Source: Flavobacterium sp. JAD_PAG50586_2 (GTDB taxonomy: Bacteria > Bacteroidota > Bacteroidia > Flavobacteriales > Flavobacteriaceae). Taken from it: a DNA stretch of 64,000 nucleotides. Below, one piece after another: positions 1 to 11,292 of this stretch. How positions within the stretch are numbered: the first letter of the stretch is position 1; each line of letters opens with the position of its first letter. Made by a program: the position numbers and the translations under genes. The notes under the pieces were generated by a model, which worked only from the letters and a program-made list of their open reading frames with translations, had not been told where the DNA came from and searched no databases. Where the stretch lies: contig CP096136.1 of the NCBI GenBank assembly GCA_023213215.1, positions 3,100,001 to 3,164,000 of the forward strand, read 5' to 3'.

Positions 1-337
1 TTAATTGAAGTGTTCCAATATATACTGGTACTTTCAAGTCAGATAGTTCATCAATGATTTCCCTTGTGTGTCTTGGATTCCTTCCTATTCTTGAAATCTC
101 AGTTACATAAATGCAATCATAAGCTTTTGGATTCGCTCTTAAGATTTCCATTATACGATTTAGTTCTGGTCTTTCATTGCACTTTTTATATCCAGAAAGT
201 TTTTCAGCATAAATTTCAATCTGGTCTTCTTTGTAATCGTCTTTCAAAATCGCTCTGGTGCAATCAGAAATTTGACGCATGTATTCTTGATTGTCTTGAG
301 TTGAAACCCTTGCATAAATTGCTACTTTTTTTTCCAT
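1..337 (-). CDS. Serine recombinase (resolvase/invertase family), partial
   Basis: The first 112 residues are present and the frame stays open through the left edge. The start is ATG at 337-335. The sequence opens with a beta strand leading into YARVST, whose Ser12 fits the catalytic serine of serine recombinases; further on, SRIGRN (residues 82-87) matches the arginine-bearing motif of the resolvase catalytic domain. These enzymes cut and rejoin DNA through a 5'-phosphoserine link. Whether this is a small resolvase/invertase or a large serine integrase depends on the missing C-terminal part. It lies head-away from a 5'-truncated comM, which suggests it belongs to an element inserted there. 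Family assignment is firm; subclass is unknown. Confidence 0.9.
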   Translation of the reverse strand, partial: MEKKVAIYARVSTQDNQEYMRQISDCTRAILKDDYKEDQIEIYAEKLSGYKKCNERPELNRIMEILRANPKAYDCIYVTEISRIGRNPRHTREIIDELSDLKVPVYIGTLQL

Positions 338-445
338 AATTTTTAAAATTTATTTGTTGTTTACTGGCAATCCTACTACAGAAAAATTCAGCCAACAAGT
401 TTTTAATTGTATTATTTGCTTGTATAAATGTAAAGCCTCAAGTTT
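1..445. mobile_element. Probable right end of an integrated element at comM
   Basis: A serine recombinase gene ends (at its 5' side) about 110 bp from the point where comM coding sequence begins in mid-protein. In the comM frame there is a TAA at 431-433, and recognisable comM protein resumes only around 446-458 (T-E-V-N-I-D-K-G). The first 15-20 residues expected of ComM are absent. The 338-445 stretch is non-coding and AT-rich and should hold the attachment junction. The exact crossover and target duplication cannot be seen because the left end lies outside the window. Confidence 0.5.
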
Positions 446-1932
446 ACTATACCAACTGAGGTCAATATTGATAAAGGTGTCGGCTATCATTTAGTCGGAC
501 TGCCGGATAATGCCATTAAGGAAAGCAGTTACCGGATTGCCGCTGCACTAAAAAACAATGGTTACAATCTGCCGGGAAAGAAAATAACAATCAACATGGC
601 ACCAGCTGATTTGCGAAAGGAAGGTTCCGCCTATGATTTGACTTTGGCTGTGGGAATCCTTGTTGCTTCAGGTCAGATAAAGGCTGATGAAGTGGACAGG
701 TATATTATTATGGGCGAAATGTCGCTTGACGGAGGTTTACAACCCATAAAAGGAGCATTGTCTATCGCCATCAAAGCGAAGGAGGAAGGTTTCAAAGGTT
801 TTTTCTTCCGATTCAGAATGTAAAAGAGGCAGCGATTGTCACCGGATTGGATGTGTATGGAGTTGAGAATGTAATTCAGGTCATCGATTTTTTTGAAGGC
901 AACGGTACTTTAGACCCAACAGTTATTGATACCAAAGAAGAGTTTTATAAAACCTTAGATTTTCCTGAATTTGATTTTGCTGATGTAAAAGGCCAGGAAA
1001 GCATCAAGCGCTGTATGGAAATAGCCGCTGCAGGTGGTCATAACATTATACTTATTGGGCCTCCGGGTTCAGGAAAAACAATGCTCGCAAAACGATTGCC
1101 TAGCATTTTACCACCAATGACTTTAAATGAAGCCTTGGAAACTACAAAAATACACAGCGTCGCGGGAAAAATAAAAGATATTGGTTTATTGAATCAACGT
1201 CCATTTAGGAGTCCGCATCATACAGCTTCATCGGTTTCTTTAGTTGGTGGTGGAAGTTATCCTCAACCCGGAGAAATCTCGTTAGCACACAACGGCGTTT
1301 TGTTTTTGGATGAATTGCCGGAATTCAAAAGAGAAGTCCTCGAAGTGATGCGGCAACCGTTGGAAGACAGGGAAGTGACTATTTCGAGAGCCAAGTTCAC
1401 CATTACTTATCCGTCGTCGTTTATGTTGGTAGCGAGTATGAATCCAAGTCCCGGAGGTTATTTTAACGATCCTGATGCGCCTGTAAGTTCATCTCCTGCA
1501 GAAATGCAGCGTTACCTCAGTAAGATTTCCGGGCCATTATTAGATAGAATTGATATTCATATTGAGGTAACTCCGGTTCCTTTCGATAAACTTACCGAAA
1601 CTAGAAAAGGGGAGAGCAGTGTTGAAATCAGAAAACGTGTCACCGTTGCGCGGGAAATACAGTCAGTTAGGTTTGTCGATTTTGATAACATCCATTACAA
1701 TGCGCAAATGAGTTCAAAACAGATTCGCGAATATTGTGCTTTGGATGAAAGTTCGTTACAGCTTTTAAAAACCGCTATGGAACGCCTGAATCTTTCCGCA
1801 AGGGCTTTTGACAGAATCCTAAAAGTCTCAAGAACCATCGCCGATTTAGAAGCATCGGAAACCGTAAATTCAAACCATATTGCTGAAGCGATTCAGTATA
1901 GAAGTTTGGATAGGGATGGATGGTTGGGTTAA
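446..1932 (+). pseudogene. comM: comM/yifB Mg-chelatase-like ATPase, 5'-truncated and frameshifted
   Basis: ComM/YifB is an AAA+ protein of the Mg-chelatase subunit I type; in naturally transformable bacteria ComM acts as a branch-migration helicase. Seen here: the N-terminal domain from E-V-N-I-D-K-G onward, Walker A GPPGSGKT (bases 1057-1080), Walker B VLFLDELPEF (1297-1326), the SMNPSPGG motif and the C-terminal LSARAFDRILKVSRT segment. Two lesions are present. The first 15-20 codons are replaced by unrelated sequence with an in-frame stop at 431. A frameshift also occurs in the T-run 799-804, where one added T restores F-K-G-F-F-L-P-I-Q-N-V-K-E-A. The 5' loss looks real and recombinase-linked; the frameshift may be a sequencing error. 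The stop overlaps that of the convergent peptidase gene in the tetranucleotide TTAA. Confidence 0.9.
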
Positions 1933-2782
1933 TCCAGCAAAGCCGAAAAAGTATCGCCCTGTTTGATATCTCCCGAATTATAGCCTTTCATAAACCACTC
2001 CATACGCTGTTCTGATGAGCCGTGCGTAAAAGATTCCTGGTTTACATGTCCCTGCATTTTTTCTGGATGGCATCGTCACCAACAGCATTTGCCGCACTTA
2101 ACGCTTCCTCAATATCGCCTTCTTCCAATAATTCTTTGTTGTAGTGCGCCCAAACTCCGGCATAAAAATCCGCCTGTAATTCGAGGCAGACCGATAGTTT
2201 ATTGGCTTCGGTTTCGCTTCTTTGGGACTGTAACTGTCGTACTTTATCTGAAGTTCCCATTATCTTTTGGATATGATGCCCGACTTCATGCGCAATTACA
2301 TACGCTATAGCGAAATCACCGCCTTTAGCACCAAAGCGTGTTTTCAGCTCTTCAAAAAAGCGTAAATCCATATATACTTTCTTGTCACCCGGACAATAAA
2401 AAGGTCCGGCAGCGGAAGTCGCACTTCCACAAGCTGTTTCTACACTATCGTCAAAAATAACCATTCCGGGTTTTTCATAGTTCATATTATTGTTTTGGAA
2501 AATGTTTGCCCAGGTTTTGTTGTTGTATACAAGCACCGATTCTGAAAAGTCACCTAGTTCTTTTTCTTCGGCCGATAATTCACGGGTTTGTGTTTGCCCT
2601 TCCGTTTGCGTTCCCTGCGTTTGCTGCAGGATGTTACCGATGCTCTGTCCGGTTTCGCCACCAAAGATATTGAGTAGTAGAACTATAATTCCAATTGCGC
2701 CTCCGCCAAGTAGCGCTTTTCCTCCGCCTGACATTCCCCTACGGTCTTCAAACGAATCACTGTTTTGTCTTAGCCATTTCAT
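1929..2782 (-). CDS. YpfJ-type neutral zinc metallopeptidase (frame broken near C-terminus)
   Basis: The protein has a short cytoplasmic N-terminus, one membrane segment (about residues 24-41), a Q/T-rich linker and a metallopeptidase domain with the zinc motif HEVGHH (165-170). As called, the frame ends early after D-D-A-I-Q-K-K. Adding one base to the six-base run at 2057-2062 extends it through H-V-N-Q-E-S-F-T-H-G-S-S-E-Q-R to a stop at 1929-1931, the usual C-terminus of this family, giving 284 residues. The natural substrate of the family is not established. The gene converges on comM, sharing the TTAA at the stops, and starts 12 bp downstream of the large kinase gene's end. Confidence 0.88.
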
Positions 2783-2794
2783 AATTTTGCGATT

Positions 2795-5700
2795 TTAGTT
2801 TTTGTTTATCCACTGACTCATGATTTTTATCAAAAGTTCTTTGTCTATTGGTTTTGGAATGTAATCGTTCATTCCGTGTTCTATGCATTTTTCCTTTTCG
2901 CCAACAATTGTTCCTGCTGTAAGTGCAATAATTGGGATTTTTTCGGCTTTTGGAATTTTCCTAATCTCTAATGTGGAATCATAGCCGTTCATAATTGGCA
3001 TCTGAATGTCCATCAAAATCAAATCGGGTAATTGTTCTTTGGTTTTTTCTAAAGCGTCTTTGCCGTTTTGTAACTCAAATATCTTAGCATTTGGGACAAT
3101 TTGCATAACCAATGTCCTAGCCAATAACATATTTATTTTGTTATCCTCGACAATAAAGATAGTTTTTTGGTCGTTGGTAACTATTCGGTCGGAATCAGAA
3201 ATTTTAACAACATCTTCTTTACTTTTATCAATGGCATGATGGTCCGAATATGTAACTTCCAATACAAAACTAAATTCGCTTCCTTTGCCAAATTCACTTC
3301 CTAATTCTAACTGGCTGTTCATTAAACTTAACAACTGGTTAGAAATTGATAACCCTAAACCAGTACCGCCAAATTTCTTGGTTGTTGAATTGTCTGCTTG
3401 TGAAAAGGCTTCAAAGATCCTAAGTTGGTTTTTCTTTTTGATGCCAATTCCGGTATCTGTCACGAGGAACTTCAATTGTATTTTCGAGTCATCAATTACC
3501 TGAAATAGGGAAATCGCTAAATTTATCGTGCCAACTTCCGTAAATTTGACAGCGTTGCTCAGCAGGTTGACCAGAACCTGTTTTAGGCGGATATAGTCTA
3601 CTTCAATATATTTAGGTACGTTTGAATCTATATTAAGATTGATGGTTAGGTTTTTGTGATCAGCTTCATACTTAATGAGATCTACAACCTGATTGGTAAT
3701 TTCTGCAAGGTCCACTTTCTCTATATTGAGCTCTAATTTTCCGGATTCTATTTTTGAAAAATCGAGGATATTATTGATTACTTCCATCAGCGAATTGGCC
3801 GACTGATTAATCGTATCCATATATTTTTTCTGGATGTCCTCTAAATTCGAATTCATAAGCAGTTCAGTGAAACCGATAATACCGTTTAACGGAGTCCGTA
3901 TTTCGTGGCTCATATTGGCCAAAAATTCCGATTTTGCACGGTTGGCTGCTTCGGCATAGTTCTTTGCCTTGATGGCTTCTTCGGCTTCCATTCTTTGCGT
4001 GATATCAATAAAAATACCTACTATGTATTCTATAGTATCTTCTTTAAAAATAGGTTCTCCAAATTCTTCCACCCAAACATAATGGCCGTTCTTATTGATA
4101 ATTCGATAAACCAAATGAATTTTTTGTTTGTCCTTGAATAGGTCATCCGCTTTGGTTTTTACGATTTTTAAATCATCTGGATGCACCAAATCAATATAAA
4201 AGATTTTGTTTAAAAGGAAATCTTCTTTTGAATAACCGGTTAGTTTTTCAATTTCGTCATTAAGGTAGATTTTTGACCATTTTTCATCATACTTCGAAAG
4301 GTGAACCGTTCCTGGTATATTACTTGCCAAAAGCCTGAATTTCTCTTCACTTTCCTTGATGATGGCTTCGTTGATGTTTCTTTCAAAAGCAGAAGAAATA
4401 TTATTAGCCAAGCTTTGAAGTATTGTAATCTCATCTACTGTCCATTCACGCTCAAAACTCGTATCATCAAATACAAGGAATCCAGACATTTTATTTTTTA
4501 TGGTAATAGGCAAAAACAATATTGATTTCGTTCCAAGATTTTCCAAAAATGCTTTCGTCGTTGGGTCTTTAATCTTTCTGACCTTGGCAACATAATAAAA
4601 TTTTGTAGCCATTTTTTCAAAAACGTAGCTCAAAAGATCCGGAGTAATGTTTTGTAGCATCGGGTTTGGATCCAAAAACCATTTTCAGAGGCAATCCATC
4701 TAAGTTTTTGTGAATAATCAGACGAGTCGCTGTTGAGGTCAAAATATGAAATCCTGTCTACATTCAACACTTTTCCTACTTCATCCAATAGGCTTTTCAG
4801 AACTTCGTCAGTATTTTTATCAATTAAAAACTTATAGGTGTTTTTACTGATAACTGTCAGGATATTACTCTTGTAGGATAGTTTCTTATCCGATTCCAAA
4901 AGCAATTGTGATTCGATGGCAATGGCTATTAAATCGGCAATAGAACGCGAAAAATTAATGTCCTCATTGTCCCATTCTATTGCAGTTTCAATTTTTTCAA
5001 AACATAAAATACCAATGATTTCACCGTTGATAAAAATGGGCGTATCAAGCAGCGATTTAATATTATTTTTAGGGAAATATTCAAAACAAAGTTCTTGTGT
5101 AATCGTATTGTCATATACATTAGAAGCCACAATCTGTGCTCCGGTCTCCAGATTTTTAAAATAGTGGGGATGTCTTTCTTTATCGATAACAAAGTTTTTT
5201 TCAAAGCGGTCGCTATTGAAATAGTAAAGGCTTTCACAACGTATGCCATCTTTTAGGAAAGCCCAATAACTTACCCTGTCAATAGAACAATTGGTGCTGG
5301 CTATTTTAAGGATGTTCCTTAATATTCCGTTGAAGGTGTCTTTGTTTGAATAGCTTTGCGAGGTTAATATCTTTAGGGTTTCATTGTGGATTCTAACTTT
5401 TTTGCTTCGATTGTAATGTTCTATTTCGAGGCTTTTGACTAATGTAATGTCTCTGGCAATGGCAGAAAAACCTACTACTTCGCCATTTTCGTTTTTCTTT
5501 AAGGTTACTTTTTGGGAAACCCAGATGGTATCGAGGTCTTTTTTTACAATAGGAAAAACTAAATCGCTGTATTCGTTAGCTTCTTTTGGAATGTCTTTAT
5601 AAAAATCGACAACATAATCTACATAATCTTTTCTTATAAATTCGAAAAAATACTTATTGATAATCTCTTCTTTAGCAAAGCCCAGGGTTTTTTCGGTAAA

Positions 5701-6747
5701 TTGGTTTACATAAGTTATGGTCGAAGCCAGGTCAATTTCATAAATCAGATCGGCTGCTGATTCGATGAGGCTTCTATATTGGTTTTCAATATTTACAAGT
5801 TCGGTTACATCCTGGCCAATACCGATAACAACATCTTCAGAATATTTTTTGTCTTTCCATTGAATGTATTTATAGTCGCCGTTTTTGCATTTGAGTTTCC
5901 GAATATATAAGCGATCATCAACATAATCATTATGATAAGCCTTTCCAACAAATTCAGGATCTTCAGTCAACTCCCAAAAGCCCATTCCCATTACTTCATT
6001 GGCATTGTATCCTAAGATTTCTTTCACAGATTCACTACAAAACGAAACTTCTCCGGATTGATTTGTAGTTATGATGAGTGAATTTCCTTTGTGTACAATC
6101 ATATTTGTAAAAAGGAATTTATTTCTTGTTTCTATCAGTGCTAAATGCCTTGCTGTATGGATAGTTGTGGTTAATATAATCGCACAGATAAGGATGATAG
6201 TATAGTTATGCGGAATTAGCTCAAAGCCATAAGAACTTATTATGAGAAGTAAACAGGTAATAACAAACAACCAATAGTGTAAAATGTTTTTTAAGACAAA
6301 ATAAGATAGAAAGTAGATGAGTATAAGACCAATGTAGTTAATTAACTCAAAATGCATGAAAAAGACATAGTAGATGTTGATGCATAAATATCCAAAAAAA
6401 CAGAATAGGAATACGGCGTTGATATACTTAACAAATAATCCGGTTCTTGTACAAAGCAGGTAAAGGGTTATTAGGATTATTCCAACGAAGACATTAGGAA
6501 TTAGAAAACTGTTGGAACGTACGTTGAAAATCTCAAGAATAGCTTCAACTAATGGAATGGTGATTCCGAAAAAGAGAAGGTAAAGGATATACTGCTGCTC
6601 TTTTGGTTCAATTTCCGATTGATTGCTTAAGTTTAATTTTGTTTTTAAGGAATTACTGGTTGCAAAATAAGCACTGTAAAGCAACAACAGCAAAACGGCT
6701 ATGATAATCAGATTGTTGGTATTTGAAAAAGTAAAAAAGGCGTTCAA
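2795..6747 (-). CDS. Large membrane-bound hybrid sensor histidine kinase, PAS/GAF/HisKA/HATPase/REC (frame broken mid-gene)
   Basis: Adding one base to the five-base run at 4674-4678 joins two overlapping frames into one protein of 1317 residues (join reads E-N-G-F-L-D-P-N-P). Order seen: seven hydrophobic N-terminal helices (about 1-215), a PAS domain, a second PAS domain, two GAF domains (the second spanning the break), another PAS/PAC domain ending D-I-T-Q-R, a HisKA box [15 protein letters not shown] with the phospho-His, HATPase boxes ([26 protein letters not shown]) and a C-terminal receiver with LILMDIQMP. Such proteins autophosphorylate and pass phosphate to their own receiver, then usually through an Hpt protein. 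The signal is unknown. A TATTTTTG box on the minus strand lies at 6796-6789. Confidence 0.88.
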
Positions 6748-6788
6748 CTTAATTTTGGTTTTTTGGGATTATTTAGTTTTGTTATCTT

Positions 6789-6796
6789 CAAAAATA
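6789..6796 (-). promoter_or_regulatory. Candidate -7 box (TAnnTTTG type) for the hybrid kinase
   Basis: The minus strand reads TATTTTTG about 42 bp upstream of the kinase ATG. It matches the Bacteroidetes -7 consensus TAnnTTTG. No clear -33 TTG was confirmed, so this is a weak call. Confidence 0.35.
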
Positions 6797-6802
6797 AAGA
6801 AA

Positions 6803-8157
6803 TTAGCTTACCCATTTGACTAATCGCTTTAAATTTTTCAATTTTCCTTTGTAAGGTGCGTATCTCATCGGAATGTCCAACCAATTTCCTTTTTTAACTA
6901 TGGCTTTTTGATGTGAAAAAGTGTCGAAACTGCGTTTGCCATGATAAGCTCCGATACCACTGTTTCCAACACCTCCAAAAGGAAGCCTGTTATTAGAAAA
7001 ATGAATTACCGTATCGTTAAGGCAGCCACCACCGAAGGAATACTCCTGAATTATTTTTTGAGCGAAAACTTTATTTTTGGAAAAGATAAAGAGTGACAAA
7101 GGTTTTTCATACTTAGATATAACATTACGTATATCAACATCATTTTCATAGGATAAAATTGGAAGTATAGGACCGAAAATCTCCTCTTTCATCACTAAGC
7201 TATCCAGTGAAGGTGAATCAATAAGCGTAGGAGCGATGTAAAAATCGGTTTTATTGGACTTTCCTCCAGCAAGCAAGGTTTCTTTTTCGAGCATAGCAGT
7301 CAGTCTTTTCCAGTTTTTTTCATTGATTATTCTAGGAAAATCAGGAGAAATTTCGGGATTGTCACCATAAGCATTCGCGATTTCTGATTTTAAAAGCTCG
7401 ACGAAATACGATTTTACTTTTTGAGAAATCAATATATAATCTGGTGCAATGCAGGTTTGTCCGGCGTTAAGGAATTTGCCCCAGACAATACGCTTTGCTG
7501 CGAGTTTCAAATTGGATGTTTCATCAATTATGCAAGGATTTTTCCCTCCCAATTCGAGTGTGACAGGTGTTAAGTTTTCTGCTGCAGCTTTGGCTACTAT
7601 TTTACCCACACTCACACTTCCTGTAAAGAAAATGTAATCCCAGCGTTGCGACAATAGCTTTTCTGCCACTTCGTGATTTCCCTGTACACAGGTTACATGA
7701 TTTTTATCAAATGTCACGCTGATAATTTTAGCAATAATCTTTGATGTATTAGGTGTCAGTTCGGAAGGTTTTATAAAAACCTGATTTCCTGCTGCAACAG
7801 CTGCAATCAATGGGCATAGTGCTAATTGATACGGATAATTCCAAGGAGCAATAATCAGTACTTTCCCGTAAGGTTCTTTATAAATATAATCGGTAGAAGG
7901 AAAATTTAAAGAGAAGGCAAAACCATCGTTGGTTTTGCCCATTTATTTATGTTTTTAATAGTATGATGAAGTTCCGAAATGACATAGCTTGTTTCAGTAG
8001 CAACAGCTTCAAATTCGGGCTTTTTGAAATCAAGATAAAGTGCATTTATAATTTCGTGCTCGTTTTGCTGAACGCAGTTCAACAACTTTATTAAAGTCTG
8101 CTTTCGGAAACCTATATCGTTCTTAAAATTCATGTCTTGGCTAAATTGGTTCAGCAA
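6803..8157 (-). CDS. Aldehyde dehydrogenase, class-3-like (frame broken near N-terminus)
   Basis: NAD(P)+-dependent oxidation of an aldehyde to the acid. The gene is read as two overlapping frames. Adding one base at the AAA run 7908-7910 gives a single 451-residue protein (join P-S-L-L-N-F-P-S-T-D), the normal length for class-3-like ALDHs. In repaired numbering, the cofactor-binding APWNYP segment, FTGS (178-181), the general-base Glu202 in TLELGGKNP and the catalytic Cys236 in NAGQTCIAPD are all present. The substrate is not indicated; neighbours are a kinase upstream on the map and an outer-membrane-type protein on the other side. Confidence 0.9.
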
Positions 8158-8195
8158 GTTACGATTTTAAGCTTTTAAATTCAATTTTATTAATT

Positions 8196-9527
8196 TTATA
8201 AAAACGCATAACGATAACCAGTATAAATATTAGCCTGTTTTCCATCTGCTAAGGTAGAAATGATTGAGCCTGAACCCAGATAGAATCCGGCTAACCTAAA
8301 TCCAAAACCAACATTTGTTCCTGAAATATCATCATGTGATAACGGAACATAAGCTTCAAAAAAACCAATATTAAATCTCGGCGTAAGACTGATAAGATTA
8401 GGGACTGTAATCTGCATGTTTCCATCATCCTTATTGAGTTTTTGCTGTAAATAGGCAGTAACGTAAAATTTTGGAACTATTTTAAAATCCGCATACATAG
8501 AAAGTGAAGTTGGAAGTTTTACCTTAAAATCAGTTTTGTTACGTGGCTGAGCTGTCAGATACCCTTCATCTGTCAAAATTTCTTCCACTTGACTTAAATT
8601 ATCAACATTACTAAACTGACTTAAATCTAAAGGATTCGTGGTAGGTATATTTAAGGTATACGTGGTATTGTAATTATTATCGTCTTTATAAGTCATGCTG
8701 CCAATATTTCTTATAGATAATCCAAAATTCAATTTGTATCCTGTTACTGCCTTTAACTGATAATTGACACCGATATCTCCTGAAAAACCATTCAATCCGC
8801 CAAAAATAGATTTACTGTAATCATTAAAATTTGAAAAGCTGTCCGCCAGGTTTCCGGAATAGGCAATATTTAATGTCGCCGGAGAATTGGTAGTAAGAAA
8901 GGCTGCTGCACCATTTTGAGTAATTTGTCCGTCAAGTTGGCTTAGACCAAAATTGGAATAAGAACCTGGAAATAAGATTTTCAGAGTTACCCCGGCACTA
9001 AACTGATGTTTCTCGTTTTCGAAAACTGTTCTTGCAGCCGACAGGCCAATTTCGCCATAAGAGGTTCCGCTTAACCTTTGATTATTAGGATTATTTAAAA
9101 TAGTGGTGTTAAGGATTAAATTGTCATTCGTAATAGCGTTTCCAATCGTAGGGTCTACATCTACCATGTCAAATTTGGCGTGGGCTACTGTGGTAACGGC
9201 AAATCCCCATTTGAACCATTTCATGGCAAAACTCGGACCTAATATCGTTCCGTCAAAACGCATATCTACAGGCTCATTTCCGGTAAATATTAACTCTTCG
9301 AGATTATCGGAATTTAAATCACTGATCCCAATTTTATTATTCGAAACATCGAAACTGAATCCGACAACATTGATTTCAAATTTTTTGGAAAGATTGGCAA
9401 ACTCTGCCGGATTTATTACGCCATTTAGTATTCCAACACGATTAGAAGTACTGATTCCCGAAAATTGGTCCTGTGCAAATGCACCTAAACCAAAAAATAG
9501 ACTTAAGCTTAAAATTATTTTTCTCAT
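8196..9527 (-). CDS. DUF5723-like beta-rich secreted/outer-membrane protein
   Basis: 443 residues with a clear signal peptide (cleavage near G-A-F-A-Q, residue 18). The rest is rich in alternating hydrophobic strands and Asn/Ser/Gly turns, ending in aromatic G-Y-R-Y-A-F-L, as expected of an outer-membrane beta barrel. The N-terminal pattern (S-N-R-V-G-I-L-N-G-V-I-N-P-A) resembles the DUF5723 family of Bacteroidota. Function is unknown. It is monocistronic as far as can be seen, with about 100 bp to the next gene upstream. Confidence 0.65.
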   Translation of the reverse strand: MRKIILSLSLFFGLGAFAQDQFSGISTSNRVGILNGVINPAEFANLSKKFEINVVGFSFDVSNNKIGISDLNSDNLEELIFTGNEPVDMRFDGTILGPSFAMKWFKWGFAVTTVAHAKFDMVDVDPTIGNAITNDNLILNTTILNNPNNQRLSGTSYGEIGLSAARTVFENEKHQFSAGVTLKILFPGSYSNFGLSQLDGQITQNGAAAFLTTNSPATLNIAYSGNLADSFSNFNDYSKSIFGGLNGFSGDIGVNYQLKAVTGYKLNFGLSIRNIGSMTYKDDNNYNTTYTLNIPTTNPLDLSQFSNVDNLSQVEEILTDEGYLTAQPRNKTDFKVKLPTSLSMYADFKIVPKFYVTAYLQQKLNKDDGNMQITVPNLISLTPRFNIGFFEAYVPLSHDDISGTNVGFGFRLAGFYLGSGSIISTLADGKQANIYTGYRYAFL

Positions 9528-9628
9528 AGCGTGTATTTTTACTTAGGGTTAAAAACAGAAAGTAAATATAGGGTAATTAACACAATGAAACTTTCAATTT
9601 CAAAAGAAAAAGTTTTATAATCTTAATA

Positions 9629-10324
9629 TCAGACAGCCATCCAGATGACATCTTTTGGAGTAGGAGCAACTATTTCGAGGGTTTCCTTTGAAACAGGATG
9701 GATGAAAACTAATTTTCTCGCATGCAGGTGAATTCCGCCATCCGGATTGCTTCGGTCAAATCCATATTTCAAATCACCTTTGATTGGACAGCCAATTGCA
9801 GCCAATTGCGCCCTAATCTGATGGTGCCTTCCGGTATGAAGATTGATTTCGAGGGCAAAATAATTATCAAGTGTTTTAATGATTTTATAATCCAGACTTG
9901 CTTTTTTGCTCTCGGGAATTTCTTTGATATGCGCTTTGGATGTGTTATTTTTTTCGTTTCGCTTCAGAAAATGAACCAAATTATCTGCGTCTTTTGGCGG
10001 TTTGTTTTTTACCACTGCCCAATAGGTTTTTTGGGTTTCCCTATTGGCAAATAATTCATTTAATCGCGTCAGGGCTTTGGATGTTCTCGCAAAAACTACA
10101 ATTCCGGTCGTTGGCCTGTCCAATCGATGAACCACACCAAGAAAGACTTCGCCAGGTTTATTGTATTTTTCCTTGATGTATTCCTTAACAACTTCTGATA
10201 AGGGCTTGTCACCAGTTTTATCGCCTTGCACAATATCGCCAACGCGCTTGTTTACGACAATGATATGATTGTCTTCGTGAAGGATTTGGAGATTTTCTTT
10301 AGTGGAAATTATTTTTTCTGCCAT
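9629..10324 (-). CDS. RluA-family RNA pseudouridine synthase
   Basis: 231 residues with the family signature HRLDRPTTG (66-74), in which Asp69 is the catalytic aspartate that attacks the target uridine. Also present are the LHTGRHHQIRAQLA and G-D-x-K-Y-G motifs. There is no S4 RNA-binding domain, so it belongs to the short single-domain forms; whether the substrate is rRNA or tRNA cannot be told. It lies 21 bp downstream of panB on the same strand and is probably cotranscribed. Confidence 0.93.
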   Translation of the reverse strand: MAEKIISTKENLQILHEDNHIIVVNKRVGDIVQGDKTGDKPLSEVVKEYIKEKYNKPGEVFLGVVHRLDRPTTGIVVFARTSKALTRLNELFANRETQKTYWAVVKNKPPKDADNLVHFLKRNEKNNTSKAHIKEIPESKKASLDYKIIKTLDNYFALEINLHTGRHHQIRAQLAAIGCPIKGDLKYGFDRSNPDGGIHLHARKLVFIHPVSKETLEIVAPTPKDVIWMAV

Positions 10325-10345
10325 CTGCTTTCTGCCATCTGCAGA

Positions 10346-11164
10346 CTAATATTGTTCGCTAGTATTAGGAAAGTCCTTCGATTTTACATCCGAAACATAG
10401 TTTCCAATGGCTTTTGTCATTTGTTCGTATAAATCCAAGTAACGACGTAAGAATCTTGGACTAAATTCATTGTTCATTCCAAGCATATCGTGAATTACTA
10501 AAACCTGTCCATCAACACCGCCACCAGCACCAATCCCGATTACCGGAATCGAAATGGTTTTCGCAACTTTTTCTGCCAAAGCGGCCGGAATCTTTTCCAA
10601 TACCAAGGCAAAACAGCCCAGTTTTTCTAAAAGTTGTGCATCTTCCAGCAATTGTTCTGCTTCCGCTTCTTCTTTGGCACGAACAGTATAGGTTCCGAAT
10701 TTATATATTGATTGTGGTGTTAAACCCAAATGTCCCATTACAGGAATTCCGGCATTTAAGATGCGTTTAATGCTTTCCTTAATTTCTCCGCCACCTTCCA
10801 TTTTCACGGCATGTCCGCCACTTTCCTTCATAATTCGGATGGATGAACGAAGCGCCTCTTTTGGATCAGACTGATAACTTCCAAAAGGAAGATCGACTAC
10901 AACTAAAGCACGTTCAACAGCCCTCACAACACCCGATGCGTGATAAATCATCTGATCCAAGGTAATAGGTAAAGTTGTTTCGTGGCCAGCCATCACATTA
11001 CTAGCAGAATCGCCTACTAAAATCACGTCCACTCCAGCCGAGTCTACAATTTTAGCCATGGTAAAATCATATGCCGTTAGCATCGATATTTTTTCACCGT
11101 TGGCCTTCATATCAAACAAGGATTTGGTGGTAATTCTTTTGTAATCTTTTTTTGCTGTAGACAT
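10346..11164 (-). CDS. panB: 3-methyl-2-oxobutanoate hydroxymethyltransferase (ketopantoate hydroxymethyltransferase)
   Basis: This enzyme transfers a hydroxymethyl group from methylenetetrahydrofolate to alpha-ketoisovalerate, the first committed step to pantothenate and CoA. The 272 residues show the family's LTAYD...[14 protein letters not shown] segment (metal-binding Asp), the HAVKMEGG loop, LVLEKIP and the C-terminal [20 protein letters not shown]. Length is normal. It is followed closely by the RluA-type synthase. No panC or panD is seen nearby, so the pathway genes are dispersed. Confidence 0.96.
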   Translation of the reverse strand: MSTAKKDYKRITTKSLFDMKANGEKISMLTAYDFTMAKIVDSAGVDVILVGDSASNVMAGHETTLPITLDQMIYHASGVVRAVERALVVVDLPFGSYQSDPKEALRSSIRIMKESGGHAVKMEGGGEIKESIKRILNAGIPVMGHLGLTPQSIYKFGTYTVRAKEEAEAEQLLEDAQLLEKLGCFALVLEKIPAALAEKVAKTISIPVIGIGAGGGVDGQVLVIHDMLGMNNEFSPRFLRRYLDLYEQMTKAIGNYVSDVKSKDFPNTSEQY

Positions 11165-11292
11165 CGCTTTGTTTTTAAAAAAGTAAAGGTAATAAAAACG
11201 AATTGTAAAATTATTGTTAAATCGTTAAGTACAGGTTATAACACTGTAACTAATTGATTTCAAGCTGTACTTATTTCAAAAAAAAACAAATT

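Noticed and set aside
64..339. Plus-strand frame of 91 codons over the recombinase
   Set aside because: It lies antisense to a clear serine recombinase and has no recognisable protein features.
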